The notes below the pieces were generated by a model. The model was not told where the DNA came from and made no database searches. It was given only the letters and a program-made list of their open reading frames with translations. This document shows positions 1 to 8,333 of a DNA stretch of 64,000 nt, piece after piece (position 1 is the first letter of the stretch; every line of letters starts with the position of its first letter). Position numbers and translations under genes: made by a program. The DNA is from Thermodesulfobacteriota bacterium. GTDB taxonomy: Bacteria; Desulfobacterota; Desulfobacteria; Desulfobacterales; Desulfosudaceae. The stretch is from contig JBFMDX010000012.1 in the NCBI GenBank assembly GCA_040753795.1, positions 2,774-66,773 on the forward strand. Direction: 5' to 3'.

Positions 1-192
1 GCGAACGATCCCCCGGTGACGATGCCGTCAAGCCCTTGACTTCAGGGACCGCCGAGGCGGCACGGGGCAAGCTTCCCGTCGAGAATGCCGGTAATAGCGA
101 ACGATCCCCCGGTGAAAATGCCGTCAAGCCCTTAACGCCAGGGACCGCCGAGGCGGCACGGAGCAAGCTTCCTGTCGAAAATGGCGGCAATA
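1..192 (+). repeat. 96-bp coding tandem repeat, two visible units
   Basis: Bases 1-96 and 97-192 are near-identical direct copies, each encoding 32 residues around SPG(D/E)(D/N)AVKPLT and GTAEAAR. Differences are few and mostly conservative. The array may continue to the left of the window. It forms a linker ahead of the PEGA domains and can expand or contract without a frame change. Confidence 0.9.
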
Positions 193-1385
193 CCGGACGT
201 CTCTATGTAAACACAAATATAAAAAACGCTGCCATTACCCTTCCTGACATCAAGCAAGAATACAGCCCCGGCATGCCGCTGGCACCGGGTCAGTATAAAG
301 TAATCGCAACGGCACCAAACCACGCGCCAATAGAACAAATCGCTGTTGTCTCAGCAGGAACTGACAACAAAATCGACATGCAGTTTTCCTCTGATATGGG
401 CACCCTTAAAGTTACTACCGATCCCTCCGATGCCGTTATAAAAATAATGAATTATGATAAAGAATTTCAACAGGGGATGGAACTACCGGCAGGTGAGTAC
501 CAGATTGACGCTGAATCAGGCCTTGCCAGGGCAAGTGAACGGGTCACCGTTTTTGCCAATAAGGAAAACAGCGTATCCTTATCGTTAACCCCGGCTGAAG
601 TCTTTGCAAACCCCCTGGGTATGAAATTCAAATGGATCGGTCCCGGAAGTTTTACGATAGGCAGCCCGACAACTGAAGCCGGGCGTCACATGGACGAATA
701 TCAGCACGAGGTTACCATCAGCAAGGGATTCTATATTCAAACCACGGAGGTAACCCAGAAACAGTGGCGCAGCCTGATGGGCAACAATCCATCTTATTTT
801 ACAGGTTGCGGCGAAAATTGCCCCGTGGAAAATATATCCTGGCTGGATGCCCAGGAATTTATAAAAAAATTAAAAGCAAAATATAACATGAATTACGATA
901 TACCCACGGAAGCTGAGTGGGAATATGCCTGCCGCGCCGGAAGCAAAACAGCCATATATACCGGCCCTCTGAGCATCTTAAGTCTTAATGACGGCCCGGA
1001 ATTGGATCCTGTTGCCTGGTATGGAGGCAATAGCTGCGCGGACTACAACGGGGCCGATGACTGCTCCGGACGCAAAGGAGCGCAGATCCGATGCCAGCAA
1101 TGCGGAACACATCCTGTCGCGAAGAAAAGACCTAATGCCTGGGGGTTATATGATATGCTGGGCAATGTCTGGGAATTGTGTTCAGACTGGTATAACAATT
1201 TTCCCGGCGGTTATCAGACAGGTGCTGTTACCGATCCCAGGGGACCGACCATCGGCACACACCGCATCATCAGGGGGGGGAGCTGGTTTAGCGAGGCGGC
1301 ACAATGCCGGTCAGCATTCCATGACAGGAGCAATCCAACCGTTCCGAGTAACGGCGTAGGGCTTCGGGTCATTATACGCAATTAA
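1..1385 (+). CDS. PEGA-domain / formylglycine-generating-enzyme-like (SUMF1 fold) protein, 5' end outside window
   Basis: The frame is open from base 3, so the gene enters from the left and the TTG at 36 is internal. The visible protein starts with two copies of a 32-residue Pro/Glu/Ala-rich repeat (bases 1-96 and 97-192). Two PEGA-like beta domains follow (starting GRLYVNT and GTLKVTT, each with an APGQY or PAGEY turn). The last ~260 residues form a FGE-sulfatase/SUMF1 domain with typical motifs (NPLGMKF, TEVTQKQW, PTEAEWEYACRAG, GLYDMLGNVWE, RIIRGGSW). In true formylglycine-generating enzymes two Cys bind copper near the C-terminus. Here the first is Ser (1290-1292) and only the second remains (TGC 1305-1307), so sulfatase activation is unlikely. 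PEGA domains suggest a surface or periplasmic role, which is inference. A strong terminator follows. Confidence 0.85.
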   Translation, partial: ERSPGDDAVKPLTSGTAEAARGKLPVENAGNSERSPGENAVKPLTPGTAEAARSKLPVENGGNTGRLYVNTNIKNAAITLPDIKQEYSPGMPLAPGQYKVIATAPNHAPIEQIAVVSAGTDNKIDMQFSSDMGTLKVTTDPSDAVIKIMNYDKEFQQGMELPAGEYQIDAESGLARASERVTVFANKENSVSLSLTPAEVFANPLGMKFKWIGPGSFTIGSPTTEAGRHMDEYQHEVTISKGFYIQTTEVTQKQWRSLMGNNPSYFTGCGENCPVENISWLDAQEFIKKLKAKYNMNYDIPTEAEWEYACRAGSKTAIYTGPLSILSLNDGPELDPVAWYGGNSCADYNGADDCSGRKGAQIRCQQCGTHPVAKKRPNAWGLYDMLGNVWELCSDWYNNFPGGYQTGAVTDPRGPTIGTHRIIRGGSWFSEAAQCRSAFHDRSNPTVPSNGVGLRVIIRN

Positions 1386-1401
1386 ACAGGCAAAACATTT
1401 A

Positions 1402-1434
1402 GGGCGGTTTTTATGATAAAAACCGCCCTTTTTT
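1402..1434 (+). terminator. Rho-independent terminator after the PEGA/SUMF1 gene
   Basis: A GGGCGGTTTTTA stem pairs with TAAAAACCGCCC around a short loop (1402-1428) and is followed by a run of T. It lies 17 bases after the stop codon. Confidence 0.9.
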
Positions 1435-1450
1435 ATACCTGCTCCAAATT

Positions 1451-1509
1451 GTAGGGGCAACCCCCAGTGGTTGCCCATCGATTGGGCAGGCACAGGGGCC
1501 TGCCCCTAC
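1451..1509. repeat. REP-like imperfect palindrome
   Basis: The segment starts GTAGGGGCAACCCCC and ends GGGGCCTGCCCCTAC. The two ~26-base arms are imperfect reverse complements, and each carries GTAGGGGCA at its outer end. It sits between the terminator of the upstream gene and the 3' end of the convergent lipase-like gene. This GTAGGGGC(A/G) palindrome type is known to be dispersed in many bacterial genomes. Only this copy was noticed in the window. Confidence 0.75.
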
Positions 1510-1528
1510 AGATCGTGCATCATCCGGG

Positions 1529-3322
1529 TTAGTACATATAGGGATCTCCCGGATATACCCTGTAACGGTATTTGACGGGCCCGGACATCATGCTGGTAGA
1601 CATCATAGAAACGATGCCTCCCAGCGCGTTCATGCTCTCCATCTTCGGAATGACGGCCTCGCCCTCAAGCACCATTTTCCCTGAGGCAAAATCAGCAATA
1701 GGACCTTTAAAAAACAGTTTCATCTCAACCGGGGTCGAGGTACGTGCTTTCCCCCCCCATTTTTTCACATGAAAATGGCTCTTTACGACACCATTCATGG
1801 TAATGGTCCCTATGCTGTCCAGGTATAAAGTACCCGTAAACGGCTCAAGCTGTTCCATCCTGAAGTCCACTTTCATTGGAAGAAAGGCGACACGTACTTT
1901 AACCTTAAACGGAGGCAAATTAATACTGCCGTTTTCAAGTTTCAAAGAAGATATATTTGCGCCGCAAGTCATTGTGGTTGTGTCCGGCAGTTTGACTTGC
2001 TGTTTCAAATTTTCAATCTCAACCATCCCGTCCACGTGCCAGTTTTCCATTTTAATCACAAAATCATCTTCCGGCTTCTGTGCGTCAGATACAGGACGAG
2101 CGCCGGTGCTGCACAATGTCGTCTCATCCAGAGGCGCGCCGTCAAACCGGTCTTTCATCCAGGCTAACGCGTATGGTGCCACCTGAAACATCGGGATAAT
2201 ATGCTCGGCCGTCGGAAACACCTGGAAAGAAACCTTCATCCCCATTTTACAATAAGCATCTTTGAGATCCAGGGCCTGATCCATGGGAACAAACGGATTA
2301 GCTGATCCGTGATACAGATAAACCGGAGCGTTGATCGGGCTTTTGCCGAGCTTCATGCCATCGACAATCGCGGCCACCCTGGGGACCCTTTCAATTAAAT
2401 CGTTTATCGTAAGGCCGTCCTTTGTTAACGCTTTGGTCCCGATATGCATATATATTCTCAACCCGTCGAACACACAGTAATCCCTCGCGCCTTCAAAGGC
2501 CTCACGCCCTCCCTCATTTACAAGATCATATAACGGCACTTCATTGGGATACTGGTAATAGAGCCCGGCTAAAAATAAAAGGTAATAATTGGATCCTGGT
2601 CCGCCGTCCATGGTTCTTCCCACATGGATGAGATCAGCGACAACACCGCCCGCTATAACACCAACCAGATTCAAATCAGGCATATAAGACGGCTGAAGCT
2701 GGCCCGCCCACGCCGCGGTCTGCCCGCCCTGATCGTACCCCCAGGTAACGACTTTATCGCTATGGCTGAACGGGGAGTGAGGAATCTGCCTTGAAGCCTT
2801 AAATATATCCAGTGCGGCATGACCCTGGTTATGAGCGTTACAGTATGATGGATACCCGCCAGTGGTATATCCGGGATAATCGCTTATTAACACGGCGTAA
2901 CCCGCTTTAAGAATGGCGATAATATTATCGTTTTCCCAGTAGTTGCCTGCCCTGAGTTGAAAAGAAGGAGCGCATTTCTGGCTAAACCCCTGAGTGGCGG
3001 GGCAATAAATAACCACGTTCCCATGATCCCAGGCCCCAGGCACGATGACGGTACCTGTCACGACGTTTGGCATGCCAAGCGCATCAGAAGACCGATACAT
3101 GATCTGCCATGAATCAAACGGGGGCGCATCAGGGATTACGACCTTTGCTTCTATAAATTTGATAAGATCACCATGAACGCCTGCCGGCAGTGGAGACGGC
3201 TCTGAGTATAGAGACTGCACCGATACGCTCTTTTCGGATTCAGCCATGGCCGGAGCGGCAAACAGCAATGCCGATATCATTATTAATAACAGGACCGCCG
3301 GAGACCTACTGATTTTAACCAT
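1529..3322 (-). CDS. Secreted alpha/beta-hydrolase of the CAL-A/secretory lipase family with altered catalytic residues
   Basis: The 597-residue protein has a signal peptide (hydrophobic residues 8-23, AMA cleavage-like site near 27) and a secretory-lipase fold resembling PF03583. The nucleophile elbow reads WGYDQGG, with Asp197 where the family has Ser. The acid-loop motif reads GSANPFVP, with Asn342 where Asp is usual, while His374 (TAEHII) is kept. The 32-residue gap between the acid and His positions matches Candida antarctica lipase A (D334/H366). Residues ~410-597 form an extra beta-rich domain of unknown function. Both substitutions were confirmed in the codons (GAT and AAT). The start has a GGGGGG-type ribosome site. 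It may be a hydrolase with an Asp nucleophile, as in dehalogenases or epoxide hydrolases, or an inactive binding protein. Confidence 0.75.
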   Translation of the reverse strand: MVKISRSPAVLLLIMISALLFAAPAMAESEKSVSVQSLYSEPSPLPAGVHGDLIKFIEAKVVIPDAPPFDSWQIMYRSSDALGMPNVVTGTVIVPGAWDHGNVVIYCPATQGFSQKCAPSFQLRAGNYWENDNIIAILKAGYAVLISDYPGYTTGGYPSYCNAHNQGHAALDIFKASRQIPHSPFSHSDKVVTWGYDQGGQTAAWAGQLQPSYMPDLNLVGVIAGGVVADLIHVGRTMDGGPGSNYYLLFLAGLYYQYPNEVPLYDLVNEGGREAFEGARDYCVFDGLRIYMHIGTKALTKDGLTINDLIERVPRVAAIVDGMKLGKSPINAPVYLYHGSANPFVPMDQALDLKDAYCKMGMKVSFQVFPTAEHIIPMFQVAPYALAWMKDRFDGAPLDETTLCSTGARPVSDAQKPEDDFVIKMENWHVDGMVEIENLKQQVKLPDTTTMTCGANISSLKLENGSINLPPFKVKVRVAFLPMKVDFRMEQLEPFTGTLYLDSIGTITMNGVVKSHFHVKKWGGKARTSTPVEMKLFFKGPIADFASGKMVLEGEAVIPKMESMNALGGIVSMMSTSMMSGPVKYRYRVYPGDPYMY

Positions 3323-3626
3323 TTTGTTCCCCCCTTACGCTGAATGGTTACTAACAACAGTAATGATGATTGTTGTTCAGGAATTTGTCTGTCTTTTGTA
3401 CCCCAACCCATGATGATTTTTTAGTGTAACAATTTGAAAAAAAAAATACAAATCTTGAATCGGCCTGACCTAAGCGCCCCGATTGCCGATCAACATGTAG
3501 CGCCCAGAATAAGATTGACACACAAGGCCGCACTTGCTATAGATAAAGGCCATAAAAGCAAGTTCTTATCCTTATCCTTTATCCTTGAAGATTTTACTCT
3601 GGTCGATTAACCCGGAAAGAGAGCCA
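3323..3626. other. Divergent intergenic region
   Basis: This gap separates the lipase-like gene (minus) from the PilZ gene (plus). It holds a good sigma-70 promoter for the plus gene (3515-3543) and a pyrimidine-rich TTATCC direct repeat cluster at 3565-3585. A 60-codon minus-strand frame here has no ribosome site or recognisable product and was not called. Confidence 0.6.
3515..3543 (+). promoter_or_regulatory. Sigma-70 promoter of the PilZ gene
   Basis: A perfect -35 TTGACA (3515-3520), a 17-base spacer and -10 TATAGA (3538-3543) lie about 85 bases before the chosen ATG. Confidence 0.6.
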
Positions 3627-4031
3627 ATGAACGATAACATCATCGAACAACGGAAATTCAAGCGGTTTTTCTTCCCAAATCATGAAATGATTCGAGCTGT
3701 TTTTTCATTTTCAGATGACAAGGGACTGATTTTTGATTCAAAGGTATTGAATCTGAGTGAATTAGGACTTGGGTTGGTGGTGCACAAAACCGATACCAAC
3801 GCGGCCGACGACCTCAAGGCTGGAGACATTTTGCACCTCAAGGGGATTGTTGGGAATCCTGATCTGGAATTTATGCGCGAAATTAAATCTGAAATCCGGT
3901 GGGTCGTGAATGCTCAATGGATGGACAATATCGGGTTTGGATGCGAATTCATCGACATTTCTGCTGAACTGAGGGAGAAAATTGATTCCTTTATAAACGT
4001 CGCCGAAGAAATGATGGATAGCTCAACATAG
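3627..4031 (+). CDS. Single-domain PilZ protein
   Basis: The 134-residue protein consists almost entirely of a PilZ domain, the family that binds cyclic di-GMP. The N-terminal arginine motif reads QRKFKRF, and the second motif reads NLSELGLG in place of the usual (D/N)xSxxG. ATG 3627 is preferred to an upstream TTG (3585) because GAAAGAGAG lies just before it and the family motif follows at once. The gene has its own promoter. The neighbouring STAS and larger PilZ genes are on the other strand, so this stretch may be a second-messenger signalling locus. The target process cannot be read from the sequence. Confidence 0.85.
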   Translation: MNDNIIEQRKFKRFFFPNHEMIRAVFSFSDDKGLIFDSKVLNLSELGLGLVVHKTDTNAADDLKAGDILHLKGIVGNPDLEFMREIKSEIRWVVNAQWMDNIGFGCEFIDISAELREKIDSFINVAEEMMDSST

Positions 4032-4162
4032 GCGATCCCGATAATGGGCTGAAGTTTCCGGGATCGGCCGGGGGCTAACCTCGACCCGGAGAATTTACGG
4101 GTACAAAGGGATTAGGCGGGATGTCGGGATGACAAGGGCAGAAACGTCCGGACGAGAACGCT

Positions 4163-4477
4163 TTAGGCCCTGCCTTCCACGGAGAAATGCCGGTCCAGGC
4201 GCATGGTGCTGAACAGGGTTTTGATGTTTCGGTCGGCGTTTTTGATTTTCAGCTTGCCGCCGTTTTTGGAAAGAGAGTTGTGAACGGCGATCATGACGCC
4301 GATGCCGACGGAATCGACCATTTCCACGCCGGACATGTCGATGATAATAAATTCCGGTTTTTCCTGGACCAGGGCATGCAGTTCGGCCCTGAATTCATCT
4401 GCTATGGAGGCGGTAATATTGATGCCGGGTTTGACGGTAACCTGTGAACCGGTTTTTATGATCTGGCTGGTACTCAT
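4163..4477 (-). CDS. STAS-domain anti-sigma-factor antagonist-like protein
   Basis: The 104-residue protein has the SpoIIAA/RsbV-type STAS layout: FIIIDMSGVEMVDSVGIG carries the conserved phosphorylatable Ser (about residue 56) at the start of the second helix. Such proteins switch partner kinases or regulators by phosphorylation. A GTG five codons upstream (4492) is possible, but the ATG fits the usual N-terminus and has an AGG-containing leader. No cognate RsbW-type kinase or RsbU-type phosphatase is in the window. It lies 86 bases downstream of the large PilZ gene on the same strand and may be co-transcribed. Confidence 0.85.
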   Translation of the reverse strand: MSTSQIIKTGSQVTVKPGINITASIADEFRAELHALVQEKPEFIIIDMSGVEMVDSVGIGVMIAVHNSLSKNGGKLKIKNADRNIKTLFSTMRLDRHFSVEGRA

Positions 4478-4563
4478 CACTGCCTGCTCCACTATCTAAT
4501 GGGTAACGTCTGTAAACAGTGATGGAAACGTATCATGTTTTTACCGGATAGCAAACAAAAAAA

Positions 4564-6723
4564 TCAGGCCGAAGCGGCGACGGTTTCCTGCTGTTCCATC
4601 AAACGCTTGACCTGCTGAAAAAACTGATCCGTATGTTGAGTGTCCAGTGCCCAGAAATTGTAAGTCTTTTCATACGAGATGCCCAGTTCGGTGGCAGCGC
4701 TGGCCGGATAGATAAAAATCGGCATGATGGCTTTTTTCAGGTTGCGGCAGATGCGCTCAAGAGACGTAAACAACGCTTCCGCCGGGAGCTCCTTGCGGTC
4801 GATGATAAAGATCTTGATGCAGCTGGTGAATTCGGACATGTTCAGCCCGATGTCCGAGGTGTTGACCATCAGGACGGCCTTGAGCCACCGTTCCAGCTTC
4901 AGGGAGAGCAGGTAGCGTTTTCGCCTGAATCCCAGCGTCAGGTAATCGTTGGAGAGGTTGTTGATGCTGCCGTAGGATTTCGGGGAAAGATCCAGGGACT
5001 GGAGCATCAGCCCGCCGGATTTGTTTTCGTAGAAACTTTCCAGGATGGCCAGTTCTTCATGAACCGCGGTGCTCAAGGTGTAGCCGGCCGGCAATTCCTG
5101 GTTTTCGGAGCCTTTCGCTTTGTATCGTAAGTAAGCCAGGGAGTCGATGGAACATCCTTTCTGGCTGCGGGTATTGTGCGTGATGCTGCTGAATACGGAT
5201 TTGGCGAACTTGTCGTTGGCGTCAAAATAGTTGATCAGGTAGTCCAGGTTGGAGGAGGCGAAAGTATAGGACTCATAGACATAACGGGAGGACTGCTTGA
5301 GCAGTGACAGTTTCTGGTGCAGCTGGGGAACGGTGTCCGGTGAAGTGTGCAGGCACAGGAGCCAGGATTTTTCATAGAACCGCAGCATGGCCATATGGCC
5401 CAGAATCATCCCCTTGTCCTGGTAAATGAAGTGACGGGCGATATGGGGATTGCGGGTGTAGAGGTTTTCGTAAGTTTTTTTGACCTGCTCCTTGTGCTTG
5501 TGGAAAAATTCATAGTTGTCCGAATAAATGATACCGTTGCGGAAAAAGAATTCCCAGAGCAGGTTCATGTCCACCTTGTCGCACAGATAGGAGTTCCTGT
5601 CCTCCGCCTGGCCGAGCATGGCCAGAAGATCCATGTGGTCGTTGATCGCCATATCCAGAATGGAAATACCGCATTTTACGGTGTTGTCCTTTTTTTTATC
5701 GGGCTGGCTGTAGATAATCTGTCCCCGGCATTTGAGCAGGAACTGATTGCCGAACTTCAGAATGGTGTCGGGGATGATCAGGCCGGGCAGGAGCTGGGCG
5801 TCCTCCTTGAATTCATCCACGGCAAAGCCCGATCCGGACATATCCAGTATTTTAAGCTGGATGCTTTTCTGCGTCAGGGGATGCCGGATAATGGCGTCGG
5901 GGGAGGGGACCAGTTCCTGGCGGGTGCTGCGGAACTCCTTGGGTTTAAACCGCTGGATTTGAAAGTTCAGGGGCTCCAGCACGATGTCCCGGTGGATTTT
6001 TGTCCCGCTCTGTTTGAAGATCAGGGCTTCCCCTGAATAAACCGTATCCTTGTTGCATTTGAATATCAGGTTGACCTTGGTGTTGGAGTTGATCCATTTG
6101 AAGGTGGGGGAATACTTTCGCTCCAGGCGGACATGAAAGGCCATGGTGCTGAAATCCAGAAGCGTGCCGCGATAGACGTTGCTGTTCTGAACCATCTGCA
6201 CCTGCACGCCGGTACTGTCATACCGTTTCACCCGGCGCTTGTTGATTTCCTCGTACATGCTGGGAAGCTTGAGGACGATTTTGGTCCGGGTGGCGCTGAC
6301 CACCCGCGGTTTTACCTGAAGGACTTTGTTGTTATCCTGGATCAGCAGGTTGGTCAGGCGATAATTTTTAAATACCGGGATCAGATCGTCAATATCCGTC
6401 CACACGCACTCCAGGGTCTCCCCCTGACAGGGTTGAGGCATGACATGCTTGCTGATCTTGTAATCGTGATTCTTATGCTGAAAGTTGATGATGATGGTTT
6501 CATCCTGGAAGTTCAGGTAATTGATCCGGTCAATCAGGTATCTGATTTTGCCGCTTTTTTTCCCCCGCAGGCCGGCTGTTTTTTCATTCAGACTGATGAG
6601 CTGGGACTGCTCCTTGACTTTCAGCTTGCTGCCGGTTGACGGGTCAGGAAATATTTTTACGGTTTTGGCGTCGCCGCTGGACATGGGTTTGTAAATGACA
6701 TGTTTCTTTCCGGACGGTTCCAT
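4564..6723 (-). CDS. Large multidomain PilZ protein with possible GNAT-like C-terminal domain
   Basis: The 719-residue cytosolic protein has no signal peptide or membrane segment. Residues ~50-160 form a beta-rich region. Two PilZ-like units follow: one with NKRRVKRY and LLDFSTMAFHV (around residues 160-270), the other with RSTRQ and LDMSGSGFAV (around 270-390). The C-terminal ~330 residues include HIARHFIYQDKGMILGHMAMLRFY and resemble an acyltransferase (GNAT) fold, which is tentative. A GAGGGAAAA ribosome site precedes ATG 6723. It probably senses cyclic di-GMP, given the two arginine motifs. The downstream STAS gene suggests a signalling unit. The enzymatic output, if any, is unknown. Confidence 0.7.
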   Translation of the reverse strand: MEPSGKKHVIYKPMSSGDAKTVKIFPDPSTGSKLKVKEQSQLISLNEKTAGLRGKKSGKIRYLIDRINYLNFQDETIIINFQHKNHDYKISKHVMPQPCQGETLECVWTDIDDLIPVFKNYRLTNLLIQDNNKVLQVKPRVVSATRTKIVLKLPSMYEEINKRRVKRYDSTGVQVQMVQNSNVYRGTLLDFSTMAFHVRLERKYSPTFKWINSNTKVNLIFKCNKDTVYSGEALIFKQSGTKIHRDIVLEPLNFQIQRFKPKEFRSTRQELVPSPDAIIRHPLTQKSIQLKILDMSGSGFAVDEFKEDAQLLPGLIIPDTILKFGNQFLLKCRGQIIYSQPDKKKDNTVKCGISILDMAINDHMDLLAMLGQAEDRNSYLCDKVDMNLLWEFFFRNGIIYSDNYEFFHKHKEQVKKTYENLYTRNPHIARHFIYQDKGMILGHMAMLRFYEKSWLLCLHTSPDTVPQLHQKLSLLKQSSRYVYESYTFASSNLDYLINYFDANDKFAKSVFSSITHNTRSQKGCSIDSLAYLRYKAKGSENQELPAGYTLSTAVHEELAILESFYENKSGGLMLQSLDLSPKSYGSINNLSNDYLTLGFRRKRYLLSLKLERWLKAVLMVNTSDIGLNMSEFTSCIKIFIIDRKELPAEALFTSLERICRNLKKAIMPIFIYPASAATELGISYEKTYNFWALDTQHTDQFFQQVKRLMEQQETVAASA

Positions 6724-6899
6724 GGGTTTTCCCTCATGCTGTTTATTGATTTTATTATAATATCAGAATTAGTTGACAAGATCGAGAGCAAAAACAGATG
6801 ACGGGGAATAAGCACCATATCTGTGAATCGGATGGATTTTGAGCGCAATTGGTAGTGGTTCAGATTGACGATCGCCTCGATATAACCCTGATGTCCGGG

Positions 6900-8078
6900 T
6901 TAGTGGCCGAAAGCGCGGGCGATCAGGGGGATGGCGATGAACGTGCCCAGGGAGGCCGTCAGATTGACCAGCGCGGTGACCAGCAGGATATGGGTGGCCC
7001 GGTTTTTCCAGAACCCCTTTAAAGAAGTGATGTCCTGTGGCAGGTCTTCCAGATCGCCGACGGTGGGTTTTTTGAGCAGCGCTTCGGACAGACCGGCGAT
7101 CCAGCCCGCCGCCAGCAGGGGATGAAGGGTCGTGACCGGCGCCACCACCGCGGAGACGAGAATGGTGATGGGATGGGACCAGGACACGATTGCCCCCAGG
7201 GCGGCCATGGCACTGGTGACCCCGACCCAGATGCCGACGAGCTGCATCCCGGTATCCTTCCCGCCGTAAATGAAGCCGGCGGCCAGCACCGCGATAATGG
7301 CCAGCGGCAGGGACCACTTGACGATTTGCGAAAAAATTCCCGGCGGAGGGACCGTATCCAGTTCAGTGATGTCGTCTTCGGTATCCCAGAACTGGCGGAT
7401 GCCCGGCACGTGGGCGGCGCCGACCACCGCCACGATGGTCTGGCCCGGCGCGTTTTTGATCCGGTGGGCCAGGTACCGGTCGCGCTCATAGACGAGGATT
7501 TTCTGCAGCACCGGAAAGGATGATCCCAGTTCGGAAAGCATAACCTGAAGCACGTCTTCCTGTTTCAGCCGCTCAATGTCTTCTTCCTTGACGTCGTCGG
7601 CCCCGACGATGGCGGTCAGCAACTGGAAAAGCAGTTTCATTTTACTGAAAAATCCGACCGCCTTCCAGATCCGGGCCAGGGTGATGCGGATTTCCCGATC
7701 GGCCAGGTGAATGCGGGCGCCGACGGCTTCGGCCGCCGTAATGGCGCTGATCATGTCCTCGCCCGGCTTGATGCCGAACTGGTCGGCGATTTTCTTCTGA
7801 AAGGAGGCCAGCAGCAGGTTGGCCAGCAGCAGAAAGGCCTTATTTTCCTTGACCACCTTGAACAGGTCCATTTCCCGCCACTTGTTGCGGTCGCGGATGG
7901 AATCGAACCGGGGCTGGCACAGTTCCACGCAGACAGTGTCCGGCCGCTTGTCGGCAATGATGGAACTGACCAGTTCAGCACTCTGCCGGGAAACATGGGC
8001 CGTGCCCACCAGGAACACGGTTTTATCACCTCTGGTCAGGACGAGCGGTTCGTGATTGGGGTTGCTAATTGCGTCCAT
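6900..8078 (-). CDS. TraB/GumN-family membrane protein
   Basis: The 392-residue protein has the TraB/PrgY signature: GTAHVS (25-30), a VCVELCQPR segment, RDRYLAHRI and VVGAAHVPGI, which supply the conserved His and Glu residues of this putative metalloprotease-like family. The last ~150 residues hold four or five membrane segments, as in bacterial and archaeal TraB homologues. The enterococcal relative lowers pheromone activity, but in proteobacteria the role is unknown. No clear ribosome site was found before the ATG. It is divergent from the MoxR/VWA operon. The 176-base gap to the PilZ gene downstream shows nothing notable. Confidence 0.85.
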   Translation of the reverse strand: MDAISNPNHEPLVLTRGDKTVFLVGTAHVSRQSAELVSSIIADKRPDTVCVELCQPRFDSIRDRNKWREMDLFKVVKENKAFLLLANLLLASFQKKIADQFGIKPGEDMISAITAAEAVGARIHLADREIRITLARIWKAVGFFSKMKLLFQLLTAIVGADDVKEEDIERLKQEDVLQVMLSELGSSFPVLQKILVYERDRYLAHRIKNAPGQTIVAVVGAAHVPGIRQFWDTEDDITELDTVPPPGIFSQIVKWSLPLAIIAVLAAGFIYGGKDTGMQLVGIWVGVTSAMAALGAIVSWSHPITILVSAVVAPVTTLHPLLAAGWIAGLSEALLKKPTVGDLEDLPQDITSLKGFWKNRATHILLVTALVNLTASLGTFIAIPLIARAFGH

Positions 8079-8254
8079 ATATACTATGAAAACGTCTCAT
8101 GTCTTGCGGGTATCGCGAATGAGGGAGTCCGGATTCTCATTATCAGAGATACCCCGGTTGCAACATCAAGGGCGCCGGCCGGAGCCGGGAAAACTATCCG
8201 GCATATAGCCATGATTTATACCGGGTGTCAAGCAGGGAATCTCTTTTTCATTCG

Positions 8255-8283
8255 TTAACGGACGATACCTGAACACGTAAAAT
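8255..8283 (+). promoter_or_regulatory. Candidate sigma-70 promoter of the MoxR-VWA operon
   Basis: -35 TTAACG (8255-8260), a 17-base spacer and -10 TAAAAT (8278-8283) lie about 50 bases before the GTG start, inside the 255-base divergent gap. Confidence 0.5.
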
Positions 8284-8333
8284 CTTTACGGGGTCTTACC
8301 GGCCCCGTGAGGCAAGAACAGGGGAGACGCATC

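Noticed and set aside
3351-3533. 60-codon minus-strand frame upstream of the lipase-like gene
   Set aside because: No ribosome site, no family, and it overlaps the promoter region of the divergent PilZ gene.
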